Below are positions 47,159 to 55,153 of a stretch of 64,000 bases of DNA, piece by piece. The stretch covers positions 1 through 64,000 of the forward strand of contig NZ_SMRT01000016.1 in the NCBI RefSeq assembly GCF_004354045.1. Direction: 5' to 3'. This DNA is from Paenibacillus piri (GTDB lineage: Bacteria; Bacillota; Bacilli; Paenibacillales; NBRC-103111). Position 1 is the stretch's first letter, and each line of letters opens with the position of its first letter. The position numbers and the translations under genes are program-made. The notes below the pieces were generated by a model. That model saw nothing but the letters and a program-made list of their open reading frames with translations. It was not told where the DNA came from and did no database searches.

Positions 47159-47944
47159 GTGGATTTAACAACGATTATAGGTCTTGTAATAGGATTAGGC
47201 GCTCTTATTGGCGGTTACATGTGGGATGGCGGCCACATCAGCGCTTTGATCGTTCCGAGTGCGATGTTGATCATCTTCGGCGGCACGGCAGGGGCGATCG
47301 CTATAAGCTTTCCAATGTCCCGTTTGAAGGAAATCGGCAAGGCGCTCGGCATGGCTTTTAAGGAAACGAAGAGAGACCCCGCAGTCATTATCGATGAGCT
47401 TGTCGACATGGCGACCATAGCGCGGCGGGAAGGCGTGCTTGCTCTTGAGCAGCGGGCGCAGGAGCATCCGAATTCCTTCTTGCGCGATGGCCTGATGATG
47501 GTTGTTGACGGAACCGATCCCGAGCTCACGCGGCAAATTTTGGAGCTTGAGATGGACGCGCTGGAAACCCACCACGAAGGCTGGGCCAAAATTTTCGAAG
47601 CGGCCGGCGGCTTTGCTCCTTCCATGGGTATTATCGGTACGGTTATGGGGCTGATCCACGTATTGGGCAACCTGGCCGATCCAGGTTCGCTGGGCCCGGC
47701 GATTGCGGTCGCTTTTACCGCCACGCTGTACGGCGTCTCTTCCGCCAACGTGCTCTACTTGCCGATCGCCAACAAAATCAAAATCCGCAGCAAAGAGCAA
47801 ATCTCCGAAATGGAGCTGATGCTCGAAGGAATTTTGGCGCTGCAGGCCGGCGAAAATCCGCAGCTGATTCAGAAGAAGCTGAAGTCCTTCCTTCATCAGG
47901 ACCATAAGAAGACGGAAGGTGATGCCGGTGGCGAGGAGATCTAA
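47159..47944 (+). CDS. motA: Flagellar motor stator protein MotA (or MotP)
   Basis: This 261-residue protein has four membrane segments, the second pair holding AAGGFAPSMGIIGTVMGLIH and LGPAIAVAFTATLYGVSSAN, which line the ion channel. The cytoplasmic loop has the charged ELVDMATIARREGVLALEQ segment that contacts the rotor. With MotB it forms the stator driving flagellar rotation. The start is GTG with GGTGG upstream. It overlaps the motB gene by 17 bases. Sequence alone does not tell H+ (MotA) from Na+ (MotP) use. It is divergent from uvrB. Confidence 0.9.
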   Translation: MDLTTIIGLVIGLGALIGGYMWDGGHISALIVPSAMLIIFGGTAGAIAISFPMSRLKEIGKALGMAFKETKRDPAVIIDELVDMATIARREGVLALEQRAQEHPNSFLRDGLMMVVDGTDPELTRQILELEMDALETHHEGWAKIFEAAGGFAPSMGIIGTVMGLIHVLGNLADPGSLGPAIAVAFTATLYGVSSANVLYLPIANKIKIRSKEQISEMELMLEGILALQAGENPQLIQKKLKSFLHQDHKKTEGDAGGEEI

Positions 47945-48701
47945 TAAGCATGCAGACCATGAAAATCACGAGCGCTGGCTGATCACCTATGCGGATTTGA
48001 TCACGCTTCTGCTGATCTTTTTTGTTATTATGTATGCAATGAGCAAGATCGACACGGAAAAATACCAAGTGCTGTCGCAGGCGCTGAACTTCGAGTTTAA
48101 GAAAGCCGATTCGGTGCTTCCTCAAGGCCAGGGCGTGCTGGGGCGGGTCAGTACAGCCAAGGCAACGAGCGGGGACAATTCGGAAAACGGAGAAAAAGAA
48201 AAAAAGGAACGGGAAGAAAAGGAACAGAAAGAAATCCGCGAAAAGCAGCTGGAAAATTTGCTGGAAAAAATTCAACAATATATTCAGCAGCAAAATTTGC
48301 AGGCGCAGGTGTTCGCCGCCGATACGCCGAAGGGGATAGCGGTAACGCTGAACGACCTGTTCTTGTTCGATCTCGGAAAGGCCGAGCTGAAGAAGGAAGC
48401 CTATCCCATACTTGATCAGCTGGCCACGCTGTTCCCTACGCTGATGACAACGATCAGTATCGAAGGCCATACCGATAATCTGCCTCTGGCTACCGGCTCG
48501 CTCTATAAGGACAACTGGGGATTGTCGAACGAACGTTCGCTTTCGGTGCTTCGCTATTTTATCAACACGGCAGGTCTGGATCCGAAAAAGTTTATTTCCA
48601 GCGGCTATGCGGATACACGCCCAGTCGCTGCCAACGATAACGCGGAAAATCGCGCAAAAAACCGTCGTGTCGAAATCGTCGTGCTGCGCGATCCGAATTG
48701 A
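47928..48701 (+). CDS. motB: Flagellar motor stator protein MotB (or MotS)
   Basis: The short cytoplasmic start (ARRSNKHADHENHERW) leads to one membrane helix with the ion-carrying Asp (ITYADLITLLLIFFVIMYAM). A highly charged linker (ENGEKEKKEREEKEQKEIR) and a C-terminal OmpA-like peptidoglycan-binding domain follow (SIEGHTDNLPL, NWGLSNERSLSVLRYF, RAKNRRVEIVVL). I prefer the GTG at 47928, eight bases after GGAAGG, giving 257 residues; upstream GTG and ATG codons at 47919 and 47922 lie too close to that site. A terminator follows. Coupling to H+ or Na+ is open. Confidence 0.9.
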   Translation: MARRSNKHADHENHERWLITYADLITLLLIFFVIMYAMSKIDTEKYQVLSQALNFEFKKADSVLPQGQGVLGRVSTAKATSGDNSENGEKEKKEREEKEQKEIREKQLENLLEKIQQYIQQQNLQAQVFAADTPKGIAVTLNDLFLFDLGKAELKKEAYPILDQLATLFPTLMTTISIEGHTDNLPLATGSLYKDNWGLSNERSLSVLRYFINTAGLDPKKFISSGYADTRPVAANDNAENRAKNRRVEIVVLRDPN

Positions 48702-48743
48702 CCGTATGATAGCTCCGTCAATGAAACTGCCTGCATCCACACG

Positions 48744-48797
48744 GTTGAACGGCCGCCCTGTTCATCAAGGACAAGTGCGTTTCTCAAGGGCAGGGCA
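48744..48797 (+). repeat. Dispersed intergenic repeat, degenerate copy G
   Basis: Only the core is clear: TCAAGGAC.AGTGCGTTT.TCAAGGG compared with AGGA.GAGCGCGTTTGTCAAGG in the other copies. It lies between motB and its terminator. Confidence 0.5.
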
Positions 48798-48827
48798 AAT
48801 ATATAGATTCAATCCTTTCATTATGCA

Positions 48828-48874
48828 AGAGAACCTTGACCCCACTGTGAAGTGGAGCTTAAGGTTCTCTTTTT
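48828..48874 (+). terminator. Intrinsic terminator after motB
   Basis: A ten-base-pair stem AGAGAACCTT / AAGGTTCTCT, with an inner CCACT / AGTGG hairpin, is followed by TTTT on the plus strand. Confidence 0.88.
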
Positions 48875-48938
48875 GTGCATTCAGGGCCACTCTTTGCCTG
48901 GATGGCAACTGTCTTTGTCCGCCAAGACGCGGATGCCG

Positions 48939-50234
48939 CTACATCGGTCTGCCGCCTGACTGATTGGCGAACAAGCCTCTTAGCCTGCGGCTCACATATG
49001 CGAACAGGCTCGGCTGCTTCTCGCCGGCATAGTACATGGCCTCTTGATCCGGGGCTAAAATGATCCCGAGCTGATGATGTTCGTCCGAAAACATCGCTCG
49101 CTTCACGAATTTACTTTCGCCGGCCAAATTAAACACCTCCAGCTTGCAAAACGCCGGGTTTTGCTGCATCGCCTGATGCAGCTCCCGCTTCGTCGTCACC
49201 GCCATCCCATTCACTTTGTGAATGATTTCGCCTGGCCCGAGTCCAAGCTCGGCGGCCGCGCTTCCCGGCAAAATACCTAATATTTTCAGCCCGCGCCGGT
49301 CATGCACATAAATCGGGCTGCGCCTCGACTCATCCCACTTGCTGAACAGCAGCAAGCCTTCATGCAGCGCAATACAGCCGATCGAGGCCACGACCGTCAT
49401 AATCGGCCATACATAAGCGAGCAGGGCCAGCAGCAGCACCGCGCAGGCATAGCAGGCCAGCAGCTTGGCGCTGAGACGCGCCTTCTCGCGCGGCAGCCGG
49501 GATTTCGTCATCTCGGCGAAGCCGATCATGACCGGAAAGCCAACGATCGTCCAGCCGGCGCTCCACAGCTCTCCCCCGATAAGCGGCGTCCAGGGCAAGG
49601 CGATACCGCCGCCTCCCTGCAGCGGCACAATGAGAAACAGAACGACAGGCCAAAACCCCTGCATGTGGTAGCCGCCAACAATTTTGCCGCGCTTGCTTTC
49701 ATAAAACATCGGAGTAGCCGTTTTCGCTCCATGCTGCCGGATCAGCAGCGCTTCCACCAGATGAAGTACCGCAATCAACGCAAGCAGCGAAGCCATGTTC
49801 AAGTTGAGTATCGTATGTATAAGATCACCCAGCCAGCTTGGAGCCGGTTCCAACGCCGGAGCGAATAGGCGGTATCCGGCTTGTACGACGCCCAGTACAC
49901 CAATCGCATATGCCCAGCACAAAAATCGGACTCGAATGAAGGTCAGCAGCAAGGATACGACCCACAGCAGCAGCACGGCATCGGCTTGAACGGTTGCGCC
50001 GACGGCAGCCATCAAGACGGAAGCGATCAGCCCGCCGACCCAGCCCCACCATAAAGCCCGCCATGTTTCCGATACGAGCGAATGCAGCTTTGTATGAAAC
50101 AATTTGCGTTCAAACTGAATCTGCCTGCGATACTGCAAAATAACGAACAATATGCCTACATAATAAAACGGATGCATGAACAATTGAAGCAGGGCTTGTA
50201 GCCCTCTTTGTGCCGCTTCGATCAACACGGTCAT
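48939..50234 (-). CDS. minJ: MinJ-like membrane protein with PDZ domain
   Basis: The protein has 431 residues with about seven or eight membrane segments in the first 310 residues and a cytoplasmic PDZ domain near 325-395 (LKILGILPGSAAAELGLGPG; EIIHKVNGMAVTTKRELHQA). This is the layout of MinJ, which in Bacillus bridges DivIVA and MinD to place the division site. Position supports it: in B. subtilis minJ lies next to ctpB and ftsEX, as here. AAGGAG lies eight bases before the ATG. Sequence similarity is low in this family, so orthology rests partly on gene order. Confidence 0.75.
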   Translation of the reverse strand: MTVLIEAAQRGLQALLQLFMHPFYYVGILFVILQYRRQIQFERKLFHTKLHSLVSETWRALWWGWVGGLIASVLMAAVGATVQADAVLLLWVVSLLLTFIRVRFLCWAYAIGVLGVVQAGYRLFAPALEPAPSWLGDLIHTILNLNMASLLALIAVLHLVEALLIRQHGAKTATPMFYESKRGKIVGGYHMQGFWPVVLFLIVPLQGGGGIALPWTPLIGGELWSAGWTIVGFPVMIGFAEMTKSRLPREKARLSAKLLACYACAVLLLALLAYVWPIMTVVASIGCIALHEGLLLFSKWDESRRSPIYVHDRRGLKILGILPGSAAAELGLGPGEIIHKVNGMAVTTKRELHQAMQQNPAFCKLEVFNLAGESKFVKRAMFSDEHHQLGIILAPDQEAMYYAGEKQPSLFAYVSRRLRGLFANQSGGRPM

Positions 50235-50260
50235 TGGACTGCTCCTTTTTCGCGATACGC

Positions 50261-50343
50261 CAGGATAAACGGCTTCGCCGTCCTTAAGGGACGTGCGCGT
50301 TTATGGAGGTTGGCGCAGCAAAGTATATAACTTATACTTTCTC
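50261..50343 (+). repeat. Dispersed intergenic repeat, copy E (full length)
   Basis: The full pattern is present: AGGATAAACGGCTTCGCCG, TCCTTAAGG, ACGTGCGCGTTT, GGAGGTTG, GCAGC, and the terminal hairpin AAAGTATA / TATACTTT. It lies in the 260-base gap between minJ and ctpB, next to the ctpB terminator. Confidence 0.85.
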
Positions 50344-50349
50344 TGTACA

Positions 50350-50391
50350 ACTAAAAAGAAGGCTGGACGAATCCAACCTTCTTACCTTTTT
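50350..50391 (-). terminator. Intrinsic terminator after ctpB
   Basis: On the minus strand AAGAAGGTTGGA pairs with TCCAGCCTTCTT (one G-U pair) over a TTCG loop, followed by TTT. The plus strand also has TTTTT a few bases beyond, so it may act both ways. Confidence 0.85.
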
Positions 50392-50494
50392 CGACGCCGC
50401 TTGACCAAGTTCCTTCTCATGGATTAAATTCCCAGCCGGAATTTTCAGCCTTCATTTGCGTCCGCCATGATGGGAATACGGGTTGCAGCCTTAT

Positions 50495-51949
50495 TTATTT
50501 GATCAGCGATTGCACCTGCTGGACCGCCGCTTTGAGCTGCAGATCATTTTTCGGATCTTTGATCTCCGTCAAAATCGCCTTTTCAAGCCGGTTGGCCGTT
50601 TCCACATCGACCTCGCCTGTAACCGGCAAGCTTTGCATCCGCTGGAACGCTTTGACCGCCACCGCCGTCTTTTCACTGAAATAGCCGTCCGTCCGATCCG
50701 GGGTCAATTTGAGCCCGGTCAGCATCGTTTGCAGATTTTTAACATCCTCGCTGGTCGTGTCCGGCTTCAGCGTCGTTTTTTTGCTGATTGGCGCAACCTT
50801 GAAATAGGACGGCTGATCAACCGGAACATCCGGCGCAATCCCTTTTTTATGAATCCACGTGCCGTTCGGGGTCAGCCATTTGTACACGGTCATTTTTATG
50901 TTGCTGCCGTCGCCCATTTCCTTCTCGAAGGTGACTTGAACCGTACCCTTGCCGAAGGTCGTCTCCCCGATCAGCTTGCTGCCTGCGGAATCGTGCAGCG
51001 CCCCTGCCAATATTTCCGAAGCGCTCGCGCTGCCCTTGTTGATCAGAACGGTGACCGGATAATTTTTGCCGGTACCTTGCGAAGGCGTATCTTCCTGCTC
51101 GCCCTTGCGGTTTTCAATCTTGACGATCGGCTTGCCCTTCGGTACGAACGGCTCCACAATTTCGACAACGGCGGACAGCAAACCGCCCGGATCGTTGCGT
51201 ACATCGATGATCAAGCCTTTCATGCCATTCGCTTCGAGATTTTTCAATTCATCCTTGAACCGTTTCGAGGTGTTGCTGGAAAACTGGCGAATCTCGATTT
51301 TGCCGATATTGCCCGGCATCATTTCCGCATATACGGTTTCTACGTCAATGTCGTCGCGGACGACGATCATCTGAATCGGCTCGGGCGAGCCCGGACGCAT
51401 AATTTCCAGCTTCGCCTGCGTGCCTTTCGGCCCCCGGATTTTCATAATCGCCTGGTTCAGCGTCAAGCCGTCCAGCTTTTCGCCATTTACCGAAATGATG
51501 ACATCGTTGGCATGCAGTCCCGCTTTCTCGGCCGGCGAGCCTTTGATCGGCGCCATTATCGTCACTTTGCCGTCCTCCGACGAAACTTCTGCGCCAATCC
51601 CTTGAAAGGAGGAGGTAATGCTCTCGTCGAATTGCTTTGCTTCTTTTTGATCCATATAGACCGTAAAAGGGTCCTCCAGTGTCGAAAGCATGCCGTTAAT
51701 GGCGCCGTTGATGACCTTATCGCGATCGACTTCGGATAAAAATTTATTTTCGATCAGCTGGTACGTCGTCGCGATTTTGTTCAAATCTTTGGTGCCCAGG
51801 CCGGACTTCGCCGTCGCCCCGCCTCCCTCCGAGCCTACCGCAGCGAAGATCGACGGATGCACAATCGTTAGCGTCATGATGCTGCTGGCGAACATGGCCA
51901 ACAAAATAAATGCCAAAACCGTACGTCCCTTAAATGTCATTGCTCCCAA
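50495..51949 (-). CDS. ctpB: S41 carboxy-terminal processing protease (CtpB-like)
   Basis: An N-terminal membrane segment (VLAFILLAMFASSIMTL) is followed by a PDZ domain (GIGAEVSSEDGKVTIMAPI, PAEKAGLHANDVIISVNG) and the S41 catalytic domain, with the nucleophile in KGSASASEILAGAL and the general base Lys in TTFGKGTVQ. The C-terminal 70 residues form a peptidoglycan-binding domain (DGYFSEKTAVAVKAFQRM). The 484 residues fit the CtpB group, which in Bacillus cleaves SpoIVFA in sporulation signalling. The TTG at 51949 has AAGGCGG upstream; the ATG at 51940 has a site that is too close. It lies between minJ and an M23 gene. Confidence 0.92.
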   Translation of the reverse strand: MGAMTFKGRTVLAFILLAMFASSIMTLTIVHPSIFAAVGSEGGGATAKSGLGTKDLNKIATTYQLIENKFLSEVDRDKVINGAINGMLSTLEDPFTVYMDQKEAKQFDESITSSFQGIGAEVSSEDGKVTIMAPIKGSPAEKAGLHANDVIISVNGEKLDGLTLNQAIMKIRGPKGTQAKLEIMRPGSPEPIQMIVVRDDIDVETVYAEMMPGNIGKIEIRQFSSNTSKRFKDELKNLEANGMKGLIIDVRNDPGGLLSAVVEIVEPFVPKGKPIVKIENRKGEQEDTPSQGTGKNYPVTVLINKGSASASEILAGALHDSAGSKLIGETTFGKGTVQVTFEKEMGDGSNIKMTVYKWLTPNGTWIHKKGIAPDVPVDQPSYFKVAPISKKTTLKPDTTSEDVKNLQTMLTGLKLTPDRTDGYFSEKTAVAVKAFQRMQSLPVTGEVDVETANRLEKAILTEIKDPKNDLQLKAAVQQVQSLIK

Positions 51950-52028
51950 TACACCGCCTTCGCTACTTGCCTTATCGACTGATCGTCCGTTTAGTATATG
52001 ACAAGCTATTTGAAATTATTAACAGCGG

Positions 52029-53276
52029 TTATCGCAGATAAGGCTTAGGGTCTACCGGTTCCTCATGAATCCGCACCTCAAAGTGCAGATGGTTTCCTGT
52101 CGACTGTCCGGTTGAACCGACCTCGGCGATTTTTTGACCTTTTTTGACGGAATCGCCTTTTTCCACATCGATGCCTCCGTTGCGGATATGGCCATATAGC
52201 GTCCATGTGCCGTTTCCATGGTCAATAATAACACAATTGCCATATCCGCTCCACCAGGAAGCAACGATCACTTCGCCGTCAGCGGCAGCCAAGATCGGAG
52301 TCCCGTTCGGCATCGCCAAGTCGATCCCTTTATGCGTCGCCTTTTTGCCCGTGAACGGATCGGAACGGGTTCCGAAATCGGACGTCATCGTAGCTACCTT
52401 GGGCAGCGGATAGCCGAGTTTGCCGCCCGTCGGCGGGGCTGTATTCGCCGCCGGAGCGGAGCCGCCGCCGGCCTTCGCCTTGGCCGCTGCAGCCTTCGCC
52501 GCTGCCTCGGCGGCAGCCTTGCGCTTCTCGGCGGCAAGCGCCGACTCTCTGCGCGCGTACTGGAGCAGCATTTTTTCCTGCTCCTCGCTAATATCTTCCA
52601 GCTCTTTTTCCTTTTTGGCAAGGCTTGCGATTTTGACTTCCTTTTCTTTCTCTTTCGTTACCAGATCGGCCTTTACTACCGTGGTTTGAGTATACAAATC
52701 TTTAACCTTATCCAGCTGCTGTTGAACCTGCACCTGTTTATCGGCAATCGTCGCGCGATCCTTTTGGTTCAGCTCCAAAATTTGCTTATCCTGGGTTACG
52801 ATCGCTTTCAATGCGTTCAACCGGTCCAGAAAGTCGCCGAAATTCGTCGAACTGAGCAATACATCCGCGTACGATACGACTCCGTTCATATACATCAACC
52901 GCAGCCTTGATTTGAGCAGCTTGTCCCGGGATTCGACCCGGTTTTCCGCCTCCTCCAGCTGTTCGCCGGTTTCCTTCAGCGTATCTTTGACCTTGGTGAT
53001 TTCGTTATTGAGGTCGTTCAATTTCAAGTTCGTCGTCTCGATTTGACTGAGCAGGGAATTAATGTCGGTGCTCGCTTGCTGCTTTTCCTGCAGCACCTTG
53101 TTCATTTCCGATTGCGCTTCATTCGCTTTTTGCTGGGCGTTCGACTGCATCTTTTTCAGCTCGCCCAGCTGTTGGTCGATTTTTTGCGTCGCCGTTAACG
53201 CAAATGCAAATTGCGGAATGACCAGTGTTCCTACCAACCCCGACGTCACGACAAGAGACAGAAGAGACTTCTTCAA
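52029..53276 (-). CDS. Coiled-coil M23 peptidoglycan endopeptidase (EnvC/CwlO-like partner of FtsEX)
   Basis: I chose a TTG start at 53276 with GGGAGG about ten bases upstream; it gives 415 residues beginning with a clean signal peptide (MKKSLLSLVVTSGLVGTLV, cut after AFA). Residues about 30-260 are long coiled coils, and an Ala-rich linker precedes the LytM domain. Zinc ligands appear in THKGIDLAMP and HLHFEV, with VIIDHGNGTWTLYGH between. Coiled-coil hydrolases of this form are switched on by FtsEX (EnvC pathway, PcsB, CwlO). Here the gene directly follows ftsE and ftsX, so it is the likely FtsX-controlled hydrolase, cutting cross-links for wall growth or division. Confidence 0.9.
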   Translation of the reverse strand: MKKSLLSLVVTSGLVGTLVIPQFAFALTATQKIDQQLGELKKMQSNAQQKANEAQSEMNKVLQEKQQASTDINSLLSQIETTNLKLNDLNNEITKVKDTLKETGEQLEEAENRVESRDKLLKSRLRLMYMNGVVSYADVLLSSTNFGDFLDRLNALKAIVTQDKQILELNQKDRATIADKQVQVQQQLDKVKDLYTQTTVVKADLVTKEKEKEVKIASLAKKEKELEDISEEQEKMLLQYARRESALAAEKRKAAAEAAAKAAAAKAKAGGGSAPAANTAPPTGGKLGYPLPKVATMTSDFGTRSDPFTGKKATHKGIDLAMPNGTPILAAADGEVIVASWWSGYGNCVIIDHGNGTWTLYGHIRNGGIDVEKGDSVKKGQKIAEVGSTGQSTGNHLHFEVRIHEEPVDPKPYLR

Positions 53277-53332
53277 CGTTTCATTTCCTCCCAATCCGTT
53301 TGTATAGCGGCAAGGCATCCCGCTGCTTACGC

Positions 53333-54247
53333 CTATACTCTTAAAAATTTGCGGACCGATAACGTGCTGCCCCATATGCCGATCATAATTCCGATACCGA
53401 GCAGCAGCCCGGATAACGTATAGCTCACCTGGTCAAACGGCAGCAGCTTGATCATGAGCAGGTTCAAATCCAGCTGGGTCGACTCCATCAGCTGCCAGTA
53501 TCCGTACAGCAAAATGCATACCGGAATTACGGAGCCGATAATGCCGAGCAGCGCGCCCTCGATAAAAAACGGCCATCGGATAAACGAATTCGTCGCTCCG
53601 ACCAGCTTCATAATCGAGATTTCGCGGCGCCGCGCGACGATCGTCAGCTTGATCGTATTGGCAATTAAAAACATGGCCGTCAAGGCCAGGCCCGCGACCA
53701 GCACCAATCCGATATTGCGCACAATTTGCGTCACCTTGAACATTGTTTCCACCGTTCCCTGGCCATAGCTGACGCGGTAAATCGGCTTGGACGAGCTCGT
53801 GTTCAGCGCGTTGATCTTTTGTGCGACGCTTCCCACTTCCCGCGGCTCGGTCACCTCGACGGTAAACGAATCGTTCAGCGGGTTATTGTCGCCCTCGAAG
53901 CCGTCAAGCAGCTGCTTGCCGCCCTCGCCAAGCTTGTCCCGCAAGTAGACGAGCCCTTCTTCCTTGGACACGAACTTGATCTGATCCACCTGCGGCAGCG
54001 CGGCAATCTGGGCTTTCAGCTTCTGGATTTGCTCATCCGGCGTATTCACTTCCAAATAAACACGGATTTCAACCTGCTGCTCGATTTGCTGGGCCAAGTA
54101 ATTGACATTCAGCGTAAGCAGCAAAAAAATGCCGAGAATAAACAATGAAATGGCAATCGAGCTCATGGAAGCGAATGACATCCAGCCATTGCGGACCACA
54201 TTTTTCCCGCCTTCCCGAAGATGGCGGAACCCTGTGTTAATCCTCAT
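53333..54247 (-). CDS. ftsX: Cell division ABC permease FtsX
   Basis: The protein has four membrane segments with a large extracellular loop after the first (about residues 50-165; LNVNYLAQQIEQQVEIRVYL). That loop in FtsX contacts the coiled-coil hydrolase outside. Conserved inner segments include VARRREISIMKLVGATNSFI and the FIEGALLGIIGSVIPV helix. I used the ATG at 54247 with AAGGGG nine bases upstream, giving 304 residues and an 11-base overlap with ftsE. A longer frame has no better site. Confidence 0.95.
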   Translation of the reverse strand: MRINTGFRHLREGGKNVVRNGWMSFASMSSIAISLFILGIFLLLTLNVNYLAQQIEQQVEIRVYLEVNTPDEQIQKLKAQIAALPQVDQIKFVSKEEGLVYLRDKLGEGGKQLLDGFEGDNNPLNDSFTVEVTEPREVGSVAQKINALNTSSSKPIYRVSYGQGTVETMFKVTQIVRNIGLVLVAGLALTAMFLIANTIKLTIVARRREISIMKLVGATNSFIRWPFFIEGALLGIIGSVIPVCILLYGYWQLMESTQLDLNLLMIKLLPFDQVSYTLSGLLLGIGIMIGIWGSTLSVRKFLRV

Positions 54248-54923
54248 AGCCGTATTCACCCCTTGCCTCATCGCGGGCGATCTGCCCCTGCTCGATGGCA
54301 AGCACCCGCTTGCGCATCGTATTGACGATTTCTTTGTTGTGGGTAGCCATGATGATCGTCGTGCCGCGGAAGTTGATTTCCTCCATCAGCTTCATAATGC
54401 CCCAGGACGTGTCGGGGTCCAGGTTACCCGTCGGCTCATCCGCGATAATAACGGACGGATTGTTAACGATTGCACGCGCAATTGCGATTCGCTGCTGCTC
54501 CCCCCCGGATAACTGCGTAGGCAGCGAGTTCGCCTTATCCCGCAGCTTCACCAGCTCCAGCACCTCTAGCACGCGCTTCTTTATAATCTTCTTCGGCGCT
54601 TCGATCACTTCCATGGCGAAAGCGACATTTTCAAACACGGTCAGCTTCGGCAGCAGTCGGTAATCCTGAAAAATAACGCCGATGTTGCGGCGCACGTACG
54701 GAATTTTCCGCTGCTTCAGCTTTTCCAGATTAAACCCGTTGACGAATATGCTCCCTTTGGTCGGCCGTTCTTCTCTATAAATCAATTTCATGAACGTCGA
54801 TTTCCCTGCACCCGAAGGTCCCACGACGTACAGGAATTCGTTGCTGTCCACCTTGACGTTGATCCCTTTTAACGCTTGACTTCCGTCGGGATACGTTTTC
54901 CATACATCGTGCATTTCGATCAC
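54237..54923 (-). CDS. ftsE: Cell division ATPase FtsE
   Basis: This 228-residue ABC ATPase has Walker A GPSGAGKSTFMKLI, Q-loop VIFQDYRLLP, signature QLSGGEQQRIAIA and Walker B VIIADEPTGNLDP, and starts with the family motif MIEMHDVWKTYPDGSQAL. It powers FtsX to activate wall hydrolases. The start is GTG. A promoter lies about 30-55 bases upstream. ftsE, ftsX and the M23 gene follow one another on the minus strand. Confidence 0.97.
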   Translation of the reverse strand: MIEMHDVWKTYPDGSQALKGINVKVDSNEFLYVVGPSGAGKSTFMKLIYREERPTKGSIFVNGFNLEKLKQRKIPYVRRNIGVIFQDYRLLPKLTVFENVAFAMEVIEAPKKIIKKRVLEVLELVKLRDKANSLPTQLSGGEQQRIAIARAIVNNPSVIIADEPTGNLDPDTSWGIMKLMEEINFRGTTIIMATHNKEIVNTMRKRVLAIEQGQIARDEARGEYGYED

Positions 54924-54949
54924 AGTATCACATCCTGATTTAGAACTAG

Positions 54950-54978
54950 CTTATATCCTTTCGACATCAACAGGTAAA
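54950..54978 (-). promoter_or_regulatory. ftsEX promoter candidate
   Basis: On the minus strand TTTACC (54973-54978), 17 bases, and TATAAG (54950-54955) lie about 27 bases before the ftsE start. Confidence 0.6.
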
Positions 54979-55153
54979 ATCCTGCGTTTGGGTATCATTT
55001 TCAACACATTTTCACATTTTCGCCCGGTTTTTGTAGTTTTTCGTATTCATTTGTAGAGATGGAAACTTTTTTCCAAATGCCGCATATATATAAACCCGTA
55101 CGAGCCTGGCTTGTCAATATGATTCGGATTGAATAAAAAAGGAGACGTATTCC

